DNA from: Cyclobacteriaceae bacterium
GTDB taxonomy: Bacteria > Bacteroidota > Bacteroidia > Cytophagales > Cyclobacteriaceae
Direction of reading: 5' to 3'
Length of the DNA: 64,000 nt
Assembly: GCA_019638275.1 (NCBI GenBank)
Contig: JAHBUC010000016.1
Coordinates: 41,861-105,860, forward strand
Positions 18,872-27,504 of this stretch are shown piece after piece. How positions within the stretch are numbered: the stretch's first letter is position 1; each line of letters opens with the position of its first letter. The notes beneath the pieces were generated by a model, which worked only from the letters and a program-made list of their open reading frames with translations, had not been told where the DNA came from and searched no databases. The position numbers and the translations under genes are program-made.

Positions 18872-20466
18872 CAATTTGATCTGTGGTCTTCAATCCTGAA
18901 AAAATCAAAGTCAACATACCCACTACTATTCTTTGTTGAGTAGTTGAACAATCCAAAACGATAGCCCATAAAATGGGGCAGTGTGTAGGTCATTTTATGT
19001 TTGGAACCAATACGTGTCCATGATTTTCCATCATGACTGTAGAAGAACTCTGCGATATCTGCTTTATCCCTGAAGTCGCATGTTGCTTTGAGATAGATGT
19101 TGTTCTGTGAAAGTGGAATCCGTTCCATCTCTACCTGCTTATCCGATTCGGCACTTACCATCACAATAGACTTCACACCATTCTCCATCCTGACACCCAC
19201 TTGTCCATATCTTCTTTGAAACAATGTCAAACCAGCAAAATCACCATCCTTCATATTGGATACATCAATGCGTGTTGATCCAGTGCACTCTGGTCCAATG
19301 GTGCGTTGCGTAAGAATATTTTTCACCATGTAAAATGAAGTATCCACGCGACCGGTTGTAAGTCGCAGAAAACCCTTTCGCTCGGTAAGTGACCAAAGTC
19401 TGTTGTCCGGGTTGTGGTTCCACTGCCATACTAATGGAAGCAGCCGATCACCTTTCTTGCGGGTAAATTCATCGGATGCCACAATGCCGGGGATTAAACT
19501 TTTGTTTGCGGGCAGATCAAGTTCGTCTGGAACTTTTCCATCAATGCCAAGGATCGGCCAGCCATCTTCCCACTTCACAGGTACCAGGTAAGGTATGCGA
19601 CCAACTGCTCCGTAATCACGAAACAAGTATGAATACCAGGTGCCGTCAGGTGAATCAATCAAACCACCTTGTGCTACGCCCAGATCTTGCAACGCCAAAC
19701 GGCCTTCCCACGGACCCGTTATCTTATCAGCCCGGTGAATAATAACTGTGCGCATACCACCTCTTGGCCAGGTGATGTTGAAGAGATAATATTTTCCATT
19801 CACCTTAAACAGCTGTGAACCTTCGGCACCCAGCATAATATTGTCACCTGCTGGCGCACTTGCATTTTCAATAAGTACCTGCTCTTCTGTTCCTGGCTTT
19901 ACAGCTGATGCATCAGAAGTGAGTTCCACCATCTTAAGTTTTGAAACACCATAAATCAAGTACACATGATCATCTTCAAATAACAAGGTGTGATCATGAT
20001 AAGACGGACTAAAAGATGAAACTTTCCAGGGGCCTTTCTCTATGTCCTTTGTGGTAAAGATGTACGTCTTGCCGGTGGTGCTGGAAAATGTACTGACATA
20101 ATACGTGTTCTTGTGATAGCGAATACAACTGGCCCACGAACCTCGTCCATACATAGTTTTGCCATTGTCGAGATTCACCGCATCAATAGTACTAAGTGTA
20201 TCATAAGCATAGTTGACCAAGTGCCAGTTTACCAGGTCTTTTGACTTCATAATGGGCACACCCGGATTCATATGCATGGTGGTGCTACTCGAATAGTACG
20301 TATCCCCCACCCGTACGATTGACATGTCCGGAACGTCAGCAAAGATGGTTGGGTTGGTGGCTATTTTGTTGATTTTGCTTGATTGAGTAACTGATTGTCC
20401 ATAAGAACAGTGGATTACTGAAAGACAGGCAACCCCAAGGATAATGGCTAAATGGCGGAATGTCAT
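18871..20466 (-). CDS. GH43 beta-xylosidase/alpha-L-arabinofuranosidase with C-terminal sandwich
   Basis: Inverting GH43 enzyme of 531 residues with signal peptide MTFRHLAIILGVACLSVIHCSYGQ. The five-bladed propeller (about 35-330) shows the GH43 triad: Asp47 (ADVPDMS), Asp158 (YHDHTLL) and Glu215 (GAEGSQL). A C-terminal beta-sandwich (about 345-531; SDEFTRKKGDRLLPLVWQWNHNPDN, then a concanavalin-like fold) is the pattern of subfamily 12-type xylosidases/arabinofuranosidases, where it closes the active site. Acts on non-reducing xylose or arabinose in the periplasm. The gene has its own upstream region of 223 bp with two operator-like motifs and is coupled by TGATG to GH97. Confidence 0.93.
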   Translation of the reverse strand: MTFRHLAIILGVACLSVIHCSYGQSVTQSSKINKIATNPTIFADVPDMSIVRVGDTYYSSSTTMHMNPGVPIMKSKDLVNWHLVNYAYDTLSTIDAVNLDNGKTMYGRGSWASCIRYHKNTYYVSTFSSTTGKTYIFTTKDIEKGPWKVSSFSPSYHDHTLLFEDDHVYLIYGVSKLKMVELTSDASAVKPGTEEQVLIENASAPAGDNIMLGAEGSQLFKVNGKYYLFNITWPRGGMRTVIIHRADKITGPWEGRLALQDLGVAQGGLIDSPDGTWYSYLFRDYGAVGRIPYLVPVKWEDGWPILGIDGKVPDELDLPANKSLIPGIVASDEFTRKKGDRLLPLVWQWNHNPDNRLWSLTERKGFLRLTTGRVDTSFYMVKNILTQRTIGPECTGSTRIDVSNMKDGDFAGLTLFQRRYGQVGVRMENGVKSIVMVSAESDKQVEMERIPLSQNNIYLKATCDFRDKADIAEFFYSHDGKSWTRIGSKHKMTYTLPHFMGYRFGLFNYSTKNSSGYVDFDFFRIEDHRSN

Positions 20467-20474
20467 CCCCTGAT

Positions 20475-20497
20475 TAAGTGTTATTTATACAATTATA
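20475..20497. promoter_or_regulatory. Conserved 23-bp promoter motif before GH43
   Basis: The 23-mer starting TAAGTGTTATT and ending ACAATTATA, 9 bp from the GH43 start, is matched at 21 of 23 positions by 22492-22514 in the divergent promoter region of the next GH43 gene. Such conservation in otherwise AT-rich, unrelated spacers suggests a regulator or sigma-factor site. Confidence 0.5.
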
Positions 20498-20523
20498 AAA
20501 TTTTGTCATAACAACACCAAAGA

Positions 20524-20534
20524 AAACGTTTGCG
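20524..20534. promoter_or_regulatory. LacI-like box AAACGTTTGCG before GH43
   Basis: Exact reverse complement of the CGCAAACGTTT box at 12341-12351 upstream of SusC. Lies 58 bp upstream of the GH43 start. Confidence 0.4.
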
Positions 20535-20549
20535 AATACCATTGCACAA

Positions 20550-20570
20550 ATACCAAATTTTATTTGGTAT
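20550..20570. repeat. Hairpin ATACCAAA/TTTGGTAT
   Basis: Perfect 8-bp inverted repeat with a 5-base loop in the spacer between two GH43 genes. It could be a weak terminator for the upstream gene or a regulator site. It is AT-rich and has no clear T-run. Confidence 0.35.
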
Positions 20571-20689
20571 ACTGGGGCAGTAACCGTTTTCTCATAGTTT
20601 TGACAATCTCAGTCAAACTACAATTGAGTTGGAATGTGGGCCATCTTACAATGACCGGTGGGTTACCTCAGGACTGTGTAGATCGGAAG

Positions 20690-22417
20690 CTACTTAAGTT
20701 CGTGAATGCTTACCCCTTTGGTTACGCCACTTTCATTAAATGGATCGATTGTGAAATAATATGAATGCCCACTATTCAGACTATTGATGGTCAACTGCTC
20801 TGTGCCCAACACCTGGTACGTGTGGTACAGCTTATCCTTGGCTATACCGTACCTAATATTATACCCTGTAGCGCCTGCAGATTTGGTCCAGTTCAATTTA
20901 ACCACACAACGGTCAGCATCGCGTACCAGATTTAATTTTTCGACCACTGTTGGCAACTTCCCTCCTGCACTACCAAAAATGCGAAACCCGGACAACGTAA
21001 ACGTTCCATCAGGCACCCGGAAGTTCGTGAGTCTGACATAGCGGGCTTTAACCGGACTGGAGAGTTCAATATAGTCATGCGGTACATCCGTTTGGTTTTG
21101 TGTTTTGTCTGCCAGTGTTTTCCACGTTTTGTTATCGGTAGAGTATTCCAGCAGGTATTGATAGTAAATCCCGGGAGACCTGCCCAACAATTTCGATTCA
21201 TGCTCATAATAATTGATCTGCACGGCATTGATTGTACTTTCTTTTTGCAGATCAATACTGATCCACTCTCCTTTGTTCCCGGTCTTGGCGCTCCAGAAAG
21301 TGCGAATGTCTTCGTCTGTAGCATTTCCTTTAGGATGAACTGCCTGTTCAGAAGAGACTTCTACAGGCTTGTTGTACGACAACAACATCCACCGCGGAAA
21401 CAACTCGTCAGGACTTAAAATTTTCTTTGTTGGAATTTTAAAAGGAAAATCACCAAAGCCGGTATAGACATGCAACTCGTCATCGTCATCAAAGAATGCG
21501 GGGAACAATCCCAACCTGCGCTCAAACATGTGCTTTTTCGAAATGGTCATCGTGGCAATATGCCAGTAGTTACCATGCTTATCCTGAAATGTGCTGCCAT
21601 GCCCTGCCCCTGCAGCAAATCCTTCCGGCTTGTACGATGCTGGATTATGTTTCGCCAATATAAACGGGCCAAGCGGTTGATCAGAAACATAAACACCATC
21701 GCTGTAACTTTTGAATTCCGTACCCGGTCCTGCATATTGTAGATAGTATTTCCCATTCCGTTTAGTCATCCAGGCACCTTCAATCCAGGGATTTTCACCT
21801 TCATTATTATAGTCTCCTTTTCGTTCCCATCCATATATTGTTTTATTGCTGTTGAAAAGAGCCTTTGGCTCACCAATAGGATTCAGCGTTTTCGTATCAA
21901 GCTCAACGCCATAAATGGGGTTAACATTGGAACAACCATAATAGAAAAACAATCGCCCGTCATCATCAACAAACAAGTCCGGATCAATCATGAGAATGGG
22001 AAAGGACGAGTTTGCCACTTGCCATTTACCGGATTTAGGATCATCGGTTTTATAAATGACCAAGGGTGGCTGTGTTTTTGATGCCATGAAAAATAAAGTG
22101 TCGTTCATGACCACTGCTGTTGGTGCATAATCTTCCAGTGGCAAATCCGTTGTAGTTATCAAATTCCACTGAATCAAATCGGTTGAATGAAAATAGCCGC
22201 CAGACTTAGACGCGAACAGATAGTATTCGCCCTTATACACAACCATGGTGGGGTCAGCCGCTTCGCGTCTTGATGGCTCATCAAGACGGTAGCTGTAGCT
22301 AAGATTCATCGGGTTACAGATGGTGGTTGGATTCAGACTAACTTTCTGTGCAAACATTGATGCAGCAGTTATCAGAATCAAAACTGAAACACCGACTGTT
22401 GTATTCAGGCTATTCAT
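20690..22417 (-). CDS. GH43 enzyme with F5/8C-type carbohydrate-binding and fibronectin III domains
   Basis: 575-residue secreted GH43 (signal MNSLNTTVGVSVLILITAASMFAQ). Propeller about 30-335 with Asp55 (AADPTMV), Asp145 (MIDPDLF) and Glu213 (PWIEGAWM) as the likely triad. It is followed by a discoidin/F5-8C-like (CBM32-type) domain (about 355-480: VSSEQAVHPKGNATDEDIRTFWSA, then KARYVRLTNFRVPDG) and a fibronectin type III domain (about 490-575). The appended binding domains imply action on a larger or insoluble substrate than the other GH43. Activity could be xylosidase, arabinofuranosidase or galactosidase; motifs do not decide. It is transcribed divergently from the cupin/SMP-30 gene across a 157-bp shared promoter region. 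Confidence 0.9.
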   Translation of the reverse strand: MNSLNTTVGVSVLILITAASMFAQKVSLNPTTICNPMNLSYSYRLDEPSRREAADPTMVVYKGEYYLFASKSGGYFHSTDLIQWNLITTTDLPLEDYAPTAVVMNDTLFFMASKTQPPLVIYKTDDPKSGKWQVANSSFPILMIDPDLFVDDDGRLFFYYGCSNVNPIYGVELDTKTLNPIGEPKALFNSNKTIYGWERKGDYNNEGENPWIEGAWMTKRNGKYYLQYAGPGTEFKSYSDGVYVSDQPLGPFILAKHNPASYKPEGFAAGAGHGSTFQDKHGNYWHIATMTISKKHMFERRLGLFPAFFDDDDELHVYTGFGDFPFKIPTKKILSPDELFPRWMLLSYNKPVEVSSEQAVHPKGNATDEDIRTFWSAKTGNKGEWISIDLQKESTINAVQINYYEHESKLLGRSPGIYYQYLLEYSTDNKTWKTLADKTQNQTDVPHDYIELSSPVKARYVRLTNFRVPDGTFTLSGFRIFGSAGGKLPTVVEKLNLVRDADRCVVKLNWTKSAGATGYNIRYGIAKDKLYHTYQVLGTEQLTINSLNSGHSYYFTIDPFNESGVTKGVSIHELK

Positions 22418-22442
22418 AGAGCTGAGCTTTAATTTCTATTGC

Positions 22443-22514
22443 AACACTTAAATTTCACCGTAGACAAAAAAAATCATCACTTTTTGGCGAATAAGTGTTA
22501 TTATTACAATTATA
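22443..22514. promoter_or_regulatory. Divergent promoter region with paired TAAGTGTTA-type motifs
   Basis: The spacer between the two divergent genes holds AACACTTA (22443-22450, minus-strand form) and the 23-bp motif 22492-22514 that repeats the one at 20475. The two half-motifs face each other 41 bp apart, much as in the SusC promoter. They probably serve both directions. Confidence 0.5.
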
Positions 22515-22574
22515 GATTAATGTGATGAAACCATCAAGATTCTAAACACAAAACAATCGATCTGTTTGTTCAAC

Positions 22575-24527
22575 ATGAAACCGAATACAAAAATGGAATC
22601 AAAATTCAGCAAACTCGTTTGCAGTTTTCTTCTGCTTACCCTGATAGTGCTCCTTACACATTGCACTTCGTCAACTGAATCAGCCTGGCACAAAAAGAAT
22701 GCGGAGTTGATTAAACAACATAATTTAACACAGCGAGAAATCACTGGACTACCAAAAGTTACACTTGCATCAAATCTTGAACCCGCACAGGTAACGAATC
22801 TGGATAATCTTGCCAGCGCAGAAATCCATTCCGGTGTTGACGCCAAAATGTTTTGGGGAACCGGTATTCTGGTGGCTACCCTTCAACTGGCACCCCACGC
22901 CACCATTCCCGAAGAAGAATTACCTGCCGACAGATTTGTATTTGTACTTGAAGGTTCAATAGAGCAATCGATCAATGGATCTTCATTCACCATGCTTGGT
23001 CGGGAAAGAGAAAGCCCGGATGGTGTCCATAGCGGTACACCACGAACAGATTTTGTGTTTCTTGAAAAAGGAAGCAAAAGTTCAGTGACCGCAGGCCCAG
23101 CAGGAGCAAAACTACTAGAGTTGTACAGTCCGGTGCGTTTAGATTATCTAGAAAAAGCTGGGGTACAAAATATTCCAGATGAAGTGGCTGACATCAGTAC
23201 GTATCAAATTCCAAACATCGAAACGAACAAGGTATATGATCTCTATGAACTCCAACTAACCGAACTGGCAACAGGCGCAAACTCAAGATTGGTCTCGGCT
23301 AAGAATATGCAGTTGAGTTTTATTTCCATGGATCCACATTCTATTTTCCCGCATCATATCCATCCCGAAGAACAAATGATGTTTGTGTTGCGCGGGGCCT
23401 GCGAAGAAATTCTGCTCGATGGAAAACAAGCCATGAAAGCCAATGATGTGGTGCGTATTCCCGGCAACATGGTTCATGGTGCAGAAATTGGCGAGCTGGG
23501 TTGCGATGCACTTGATATTTTCTGGCCTGCGCGCCCGGATTACCTGGACAAAGAAAAAGCAAGAATGGCAGCTTATCGTGCTATTATACCTGAAGGCGCC
23601 AAACTTGAACTGGTAGTTGACGGAAAGAAAACGAAACCCGAATTAAATTTCACCGAAGGCCCAAAATGGATGAACGGTAAAATCTACTTTTCAAACATGT
23701 ACTTCGATGCAAGCTGGAATGCCGACCCAAAGAAAAGTTCAACCGTTGAACTTGATCCCAATGGAAACTACAAAAACATTACGGAAGGTAAAATGCAAAC
23801 CAATGGGTTGTATCCTTATAAAAATGGCAACCTGATTGTGTGCGATATGATGGGCCACCGGGTAGTGGAGATGACCACCAAAGGACAAGTAGTAAGAGTA
23901 TTAGCTGATAAATATGATGGAAAACCAATTGATGGTCCTAACGATGTTGTTACCGATACTAAGGGTGGTTTCTATTTCACCGATCCGCAGTTTACCATGG
24001 AGCCGGAAAAATTTCAACCGGGACGTGCCGTGTATTATGTTTCATCTGATGGAAACGTAACAAGGCTCACCGAGCCCAATGAATTTGCGATGCCTAATGG
24101 AATTGTACTCTCACCGGATGGAAAGACGTTGTACATCAACAACTGCTACGATGATGAATCGTGGTTCCCAGTAAACAGTGATAAAGATAATTTTATCTGG
24201 GCATACGATGTTAATGGTGACGGTACAATTAGTAATGGTCGTAAGTTTGCCCAGTTATTTCTTACCGGGAATGTGCTGGACAGAAAAGGAAAATCTTCCA
24301 GCGCTGACGGTATGGCTATTGACAAACAAGGCAACCTGTATGTGGCCACTTACTACGGTATACAAATTTTCAATTCAAAAGGCGAATTTGTCGGCATGAT
24401 CAATCTACCCTCCTTCCCGGTTAGCCTTTGCTTCGGAGATGATGATATGAAAACCCTTTACATCGTGAGTTACAGTAAAGTGTTTAAGATTCGTACGAAT
24501 ATGGAAGGCTATGTAAATTATTTATAG
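22575..24527 (+). CDS. Lipoprotein fusion: two cupin domains + SMP-30/gluconolactonase propeller
   Basis: 650-residue exported fusion. A lipoprotein signal (MESKFSKLVCSFLLLTLIVLLTHC) follows the in-frame ATG at 22593; I list the ATG at 22575 as the outer limit, and an in-frame TTG lies three codons before it. First cupin about 75-195, second about 215-325 with metal-type residues in PHHIHPEEQMMFVLRG and GNMVHGAE. The C-terminal half (about 345-640) is a six-bladed SMP-30 propeller with the usual metal ligands: Glu in FTEGPKW, Asn in GPNDVV, Asn in MPNGIV and Asp in SADGMAID. The lactonase half would open sugar lactones in the periplasm; the cupins could bind or isomerise sugar acids. First gene of a three-gene plus-strand operon. 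Confidence 0.88.
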   Translation: MKPNTKMESKFSKLVCSFLLLTLIVLLTHCTSSTESAWHKKNAELIKQHNLTQREITGLPKVTLASNLEPAQVTNLDNLASAEIHSGVDAKMFWGTGILVATLQLAPHATIPEEELPADRFVFVLEGSIEQSINGSSFTMLGRERESPDGVHSGTPRTDFVFLEKGSKSSVTAGPAGAKLLELYSPVRLDYLEKAGVQNIPDEVADISTYQIPNIETNKVYDLYELQLTELATGANSRLVSAKNMQLSFISMDPHSIFPHHIHPEEQMMFVLRGACEEILLDGKQAMKANDVVRIPGNMVHGAEIGELGCDALDIFWPARPDYLDKEKARMAAYRAIIPEGAKLELVVDGKKTKPELNFTEGPKWMNGKIYFSNMYFDASWNADPKKSSTVELDPNGNYKNITEGKMQTNGLYPYKNGNLIVCDMMGHRVVEMTTKGQVVRVLADKYDGKPIDGPNDVVTDTKGGFYFTDPQFTMEPEKFQPGRAVYYVSSDGNVTRLTEPNEFAMPNGIVLSPDGKTLYINNCYDDESWFPVNSDKDNFIWAYDVNGDGTISNGRKFAQLFLTGNVLDRKGKSSSADGMAIDKQGNLYVATYYGIQIFNSKGEFVGMINLPSFPVSLCFGDDDMKTLYIVSYSKVFKIRTNMEGYVNYL

Positions 24528-24560
24528 ATCGATCTATCCGATCAACTAAATCAATTCGAA

Positions 24561-25166
24561 ATGAAAAAGAACCTGATTACAACCCTTCTGCTTCTGCTTG
24601 CTACGATTACACTTTCAGCTCAATCCTCTCAAAACTGGACTGAGCAAAAAGCTGAAAAGTGGTTTAAAAAGAAAGAATACCTCAACGGACTAAAGGCTAC
24701 ACCGCATGAAGCCATCGATAAAATTCAATTTGCCAAGCAGTACCAATTGAATAAAGCACTTTGGGATAAAGCCTTTGCTTTTTTGAAGGAGACTGATTTA
24801 CAGACATTGACAAACGGCAGGCATGTAATTGATGGCGATATTGTATTTGGCTTGGTATCTGAAGGGCCAACGAAAGATTATGATAAAACTGCTTTTGAGT
24901 CGCATAAGCATTACATCGATTTACAATTTGTAATCAGTGGAGAAGAAAACATGGGCATAGCATCCCTTACTGATGTTACATTGGACAAGCCTTACAACGA
25001 AAGAAGTGACATCATGTTCTATACGGGTGAAGGAAAGATCTATACCGTACCCCAAAACAGTTTCCTGATATTTTTTCCATCCGATGCACACCGCCCCAAC
25101 ATTACGCCTGGTGGCAATAAAATGGTAAAGAAGATTGTTATTAAAATACGTGTTGCCAACGAATAA
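24561..25166 (+). CDS. Exported YhcH/YjgK/YiaL-family protein
   Basis: 201 residues with a Sec signal (MKKNLITTLLLLLATITLSAQ). The mature part is the YhcH/YjgK/YiaL (DUF386) cupin-like beta-barrel: a GDIVFGLVSEGPTKDYDKTAFESHKHYIDLQFVISGEE core, then a VPQNSFLIFFPSDAHRPN end motif, both with the expected metal-binding His and acidic residues. E. coli YiaL and YhcH are cytoplasmic, about 150 residues long, and occur in diketogulonate and sialic acid operons; a version with an added signal peptide is unusual. It lies 33 bp after the cupin/SMP-30 gene and 31 bp before the second SMP-30 gene, so it probably handles a sugar acid or lactone in the periplasm. Reaction unknown. Confidence 0.85.
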   Translation: MKKNLITTLLLLLATITLSAQSSQNWTEQKAEKWFKKKEYLNGLKATPHEAIDKIQFAKQYQLNKALWDKAFAFLKETDLQTLTNGRHVIDGDIVFGLVSEGPTKDYDKTAFESHKHYIDLQFVISGEENMGIASLTDVTLDKPYNERSDIMFYTGEGKIYTVPQNSFLIFFPSDAHRPNITPGGNKMVKKIVIKIRVANE

Positions 25167-25197
25167 ATTATTTGCCTGGAATCAAAACTATTCAATT

Positions 25198-26196
25198 ATG
25201 AAAAAAATTATCCTTCAACTATTCTTTCTTGCATTTATTGTTTCCGTATATGCACAGGAAGTTAAAGCACCTCCTACCGGCATCATTGAGTTTATTTCCA
25301 ATGAACTATCTGGTATCATAAAGAAGGATTCCAAAGTTGAAATAATTGCCGAAGGGTTCCAGTTTACGGAAGGCCCGCTTTGGTTGGAAAAAGAAAAGAT
25401 GCTTCTGGTTTCCGACATTCCTGCCAATACGATTTATAAATGGACTGAAGCAAACGGCAAAGAAGTTTATGTGACACCGGCAGGTTATACTGACTCCACA
25501 AAGCGTGGCGGCTTTATGGGGCCCAATGGACTGGTACTCACCCCAGAGGGAAAACTGTGGATTTGCCAGCATGGCGACCGAAGAATTGCCATGATGGACG
25601 CACCCATAAATTCTCCGAAATCAAACTTTGTTACGGTTGCCGGTGCATATGATAACAAACGACTGAACAGTCCGAATGATCTTTTTCTTACCAAAAATGG
25701 TGATCTCTACTTTACTGATCCTTCTTATGGTTTCGAAAAAGGACCCAGGGATCCGAAAAAGGAGTTAGCATTTAATGGAGTTTATAAAATGAACAAGTCC
25801 GGAGCGATTACGTTGTTGATTGATTCCATTGATCAGCCCAATGGCATAGGCATAATGCCGGATGGAAAAACGTTATTGGTATCCAACTCAGACGGCAGGA
25901 AAAAAAGATGGTATTCCTATGAACTGAATTCAGATGGCTCAATCAAAAATGGAAAAATATTTTACGATGCGAGCAGTGAACAGGCACCCGGTTTATGCGA
26001 TGGATTTAAGATTGATAAGAATGGAAATGTGTTTGCCACCGGGCCAGGTGGTGTTTGGATATTCAACAAAACCGGCAAGTTGATTGGAAAAATAAAGATG
26101 GAAGGCGTTACAGTCTCCAACTGCGCCTTAACACCCGATGGAAAAATGCTTTATATTACTGCCGTGCAGTACCTGATGAGGGTAAAGATGCGGTAA
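25198..26196 (+). CDS. Secreted SMP-30/gluconolactonase
   Basis: Sugar lactone hydrolase of the SMP-30/gluconolactonase/LRE family, 332 residues. The start at ATG 25198 gives signal peptide MKKIILQLFFLAFIVSVYAQ; an open frame extends 63 bp upstream into the previous gene and is rejected. Six-bladed propeller with the metal set in FTEGPLWL, SPNDLFL, QPNGIGIMPDG and LCDGFKID. Converts aldono-lactones such as arabinono-, xylono- or gluconolactone to the free acid. Together with the PQQ enzyme at 32006 and the GntP permease at 59121 it fits a periplasmic oxidation route. Last gene of the plus-strand unit beginning at 22575. Confidence 0.92.
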   Translation: MKKIILQLFFLAFIVSVYAQEVKAPPTGIIEFISNELSGIIKKDSKVEIIAEGFQFTEGPLWLEKEKMLLVSDIPANTIYKWTEANGKEVYVTPAGYTDSTKRGGFMGPNGLVLTPEGKLWICQHGDRRIAMMDAPINSPKSNFVTVAGAYDNKRLNSPNDLFLTKNGDLYFTDPSYGFEKGPRDPKKELAFNGVYKMNKSGAITLLIDSIDQPNGIGIMPDGKTLLVSNSDGRKKRWYSYELNSDGSIKNGKIFYDASSEQAPGLCDGFKIDKNGNVFATGPGGVWIFNKTGKLIGKIKMEGVTVSNCALTPDGKMLYITAVQYLMRVKMR

Positions 26197-26206
26197 CCTG
26201 AAGTGA

Positions 26207-26360
26207 ATGACAAAGAATCTCTAAAAACCTCAAAATTGAGAAGCTGTACAAAGTTGGAGACAAGTGGCAGACGACAAGTAGTTTCAATGAGATTGAGTTG
26301 TTGGAATTAAAAGCAGCTTTGGACAAAGCGATAAGTGAAGAAGCAGTTAAGTCAAAATAA
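26207..26360 (+). pseudogene. Remnant of a small unidentified protein
   Basis: From 26211 the reading frame is open for 49 codons to TAA at 26358 and encodes a regular, lysine-rich protein end (KIEKLYKVGDKWQTTSS, then ELLELKAALDKAISEEAV). It has no ATG, GTG or TTG start in frame before a stop at 26208. A short ATG ORF at 26207 (MTKNL, stop) in another frame overlaps the beginning and repeats the KNL residues, which suggests a frameshift near 26220. I do not recognise the family. It sits right after the lactonase operon in an AT-rich stretch. The rest of 26197-26459 shows no other gene. Confidence 0.35.
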
Positions 26361-26459
26361 TTTACGACTGACTTAAAACAATAAGACTCCGCTGAGAATT
26401 TTGATATCCATCGAAGGCAAGGCCTACACAAGAAGTGGCCAAATTAATTATATTGTAAT

Positions 26460-27227
26460 GTGAAATCAGTAAAAAAATCTATTGAATACTTGCGGAATAA
26501 TCCAAATAGTAAATTCTGGTTAATTCCAATTGCAATCCTTCTAATTCCATTTATTCTTTATCTCTGCATATTTAATAACGGCCTATCTACTGATTCCCGT
26601 CATTGGGCAGACTTTGCGACTTTCATGAGCCTTTTTGTCTCAATTGTTAGCATGACTCTCCTAGGATATATTTCTTTCATCACCTGGCGTACAACAAAGC
26701 TATTCCAAGAACGGCAATTAAGACCCTGTATTTTTATAACCCACTCCAAAACTGTGGATACTGGATATGGTGTGGAGTACACTTTTAAAATGAACAATAG
26801 TTCAAGCGTTTCAGCTAACAATGTTATAGTTCGCTTTTTATTGAATGACAAAAACAGAGACCATAAAGAATGGACAAGTTGGATAATTTGCTTCTCGTTA
26901 GGCCCAAATGAAGAACTAGAACTAGGCTGGGTCACTCATGCAGAAACTATTCAAATCAGCTACTCTGATGTAGAAAACCAAAATTTCTACCTGTACGAAT
27001 TTAAAGACTGGACAGGGGAAGAAAAGGCTATAACTAAGCAGGTGTATAATGGCTATATCGATAATGCTCTCAATAAGAAGACAAAAACAAATGACGGAGA
27101 CGTAATTTTTACGTGCAATATTGTGAAAGAAAAATTGCTACATTTTCTTAAAAATAGAAATAGCAAAGGCGAAAGTATCAACAGAATCGATTTTTTAAAA
27201 GATCTATTGAAGTCCGAAAACAAATAG
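26460..27227 (+). CDS. Unidentified membrane-anchored protein
   Basis: 255 residues from a GTG start at 26460 (MKSVKKSIEYLRNNPNSKFW). Two adjacent hydrophobic segments (about 20-40, LIPIAILLIPFILYLCIF; about 53-75, MSLFVSIVSMTLLGYISFI) form a hairpin, followed by a soluble domain of about 180 residues beginning RTTKLFQERQLRPCIFI and containing a beta-rich stretch (about 100-190). I do not recognise the family. The gene is more AT-rich than its neighbours, belongs to no obvious operon and has no link to sugar metabolism. It may be a recent insertion between the two carbohydrate blocks. Confidence 0.6.
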   Translation: MKSVKKSIEYLRNNPNSKFWLIPIAILLIPFILYLCIFNNGLSTDSRHWADFATFMSLFVSIVSMTLLGYISFITWRTTKLFQERQLRPCIFITHSKTVDTGYGVEYTFKMNNSSSVSANNVIVRFLLNDKNRDHKEWTSWIICFSLGPNEELELGWVTHAETIQISYSDVENQNFYLYEFKDWTGEEKAITKQVYNGYIDNALNKKTKTNDGDVIFTCNIVKEKLLHFLKNRNSKGESINRIDFLKDLLKSENK

Positions 27228-27250
27228 CTCCTGATGCTACAACACACTTT

Positions 27251-27274
27251 GGTCGTAGCATCTCGGCTACGGCC
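27251..27274. terminator. Possible terminator hairpin after the membrane protein
   Basis: GGTCGTAGC (27251-27259) pairs with GCTACGGCC (27266-27274) with one G-T mismatch and a 6-base loop, 24 bp after the stop at 27227. No T-run follows, so termination is uncertain. The remaining sequence to 27468 shows nothing recognisable. Confidence 0.35.
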
Positions 27275-27468
27275 GATAAGTTTAAACCAACACAGCGGAG
27301 TTTTACAAATCTTTTCACATATTAAGCTGAATAATTGATTTCAATACAGGTGTAGCTGTCGGCACAATTGTGACTGAGAAAGTTTAAGATGTCTCAGAAT
27401 TAATACTACGATTTTTTGAGAACATAATGGAACAAACCCAAATCACAAGGTATTAGGTTTATCAGATA

Positions 27469-27495
27469 GGGTAAAGGCAACTTACTGCTTTACCC
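27469..27495 (-). terminator. Possible terminator hairpin after the small secreted protein
   Basis: GGGTAAAG (27469-27476) and CTTTACCC (27488-27495) form a perfect 8-bp stem directly downstream of the minus-strand stop at 27505. There is no strong T-run. Confidence 0.4.
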
Positions 27496-27504
27496 GCATC
27501 AACT

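Noticed and set aside
20550..20570. Strong terminator after the GH43/CBM gene
   Set aside because: The hairpin is AT-rich and 120 bp past the stop with no T-run, so it is listed only as a low-confidence repeat.
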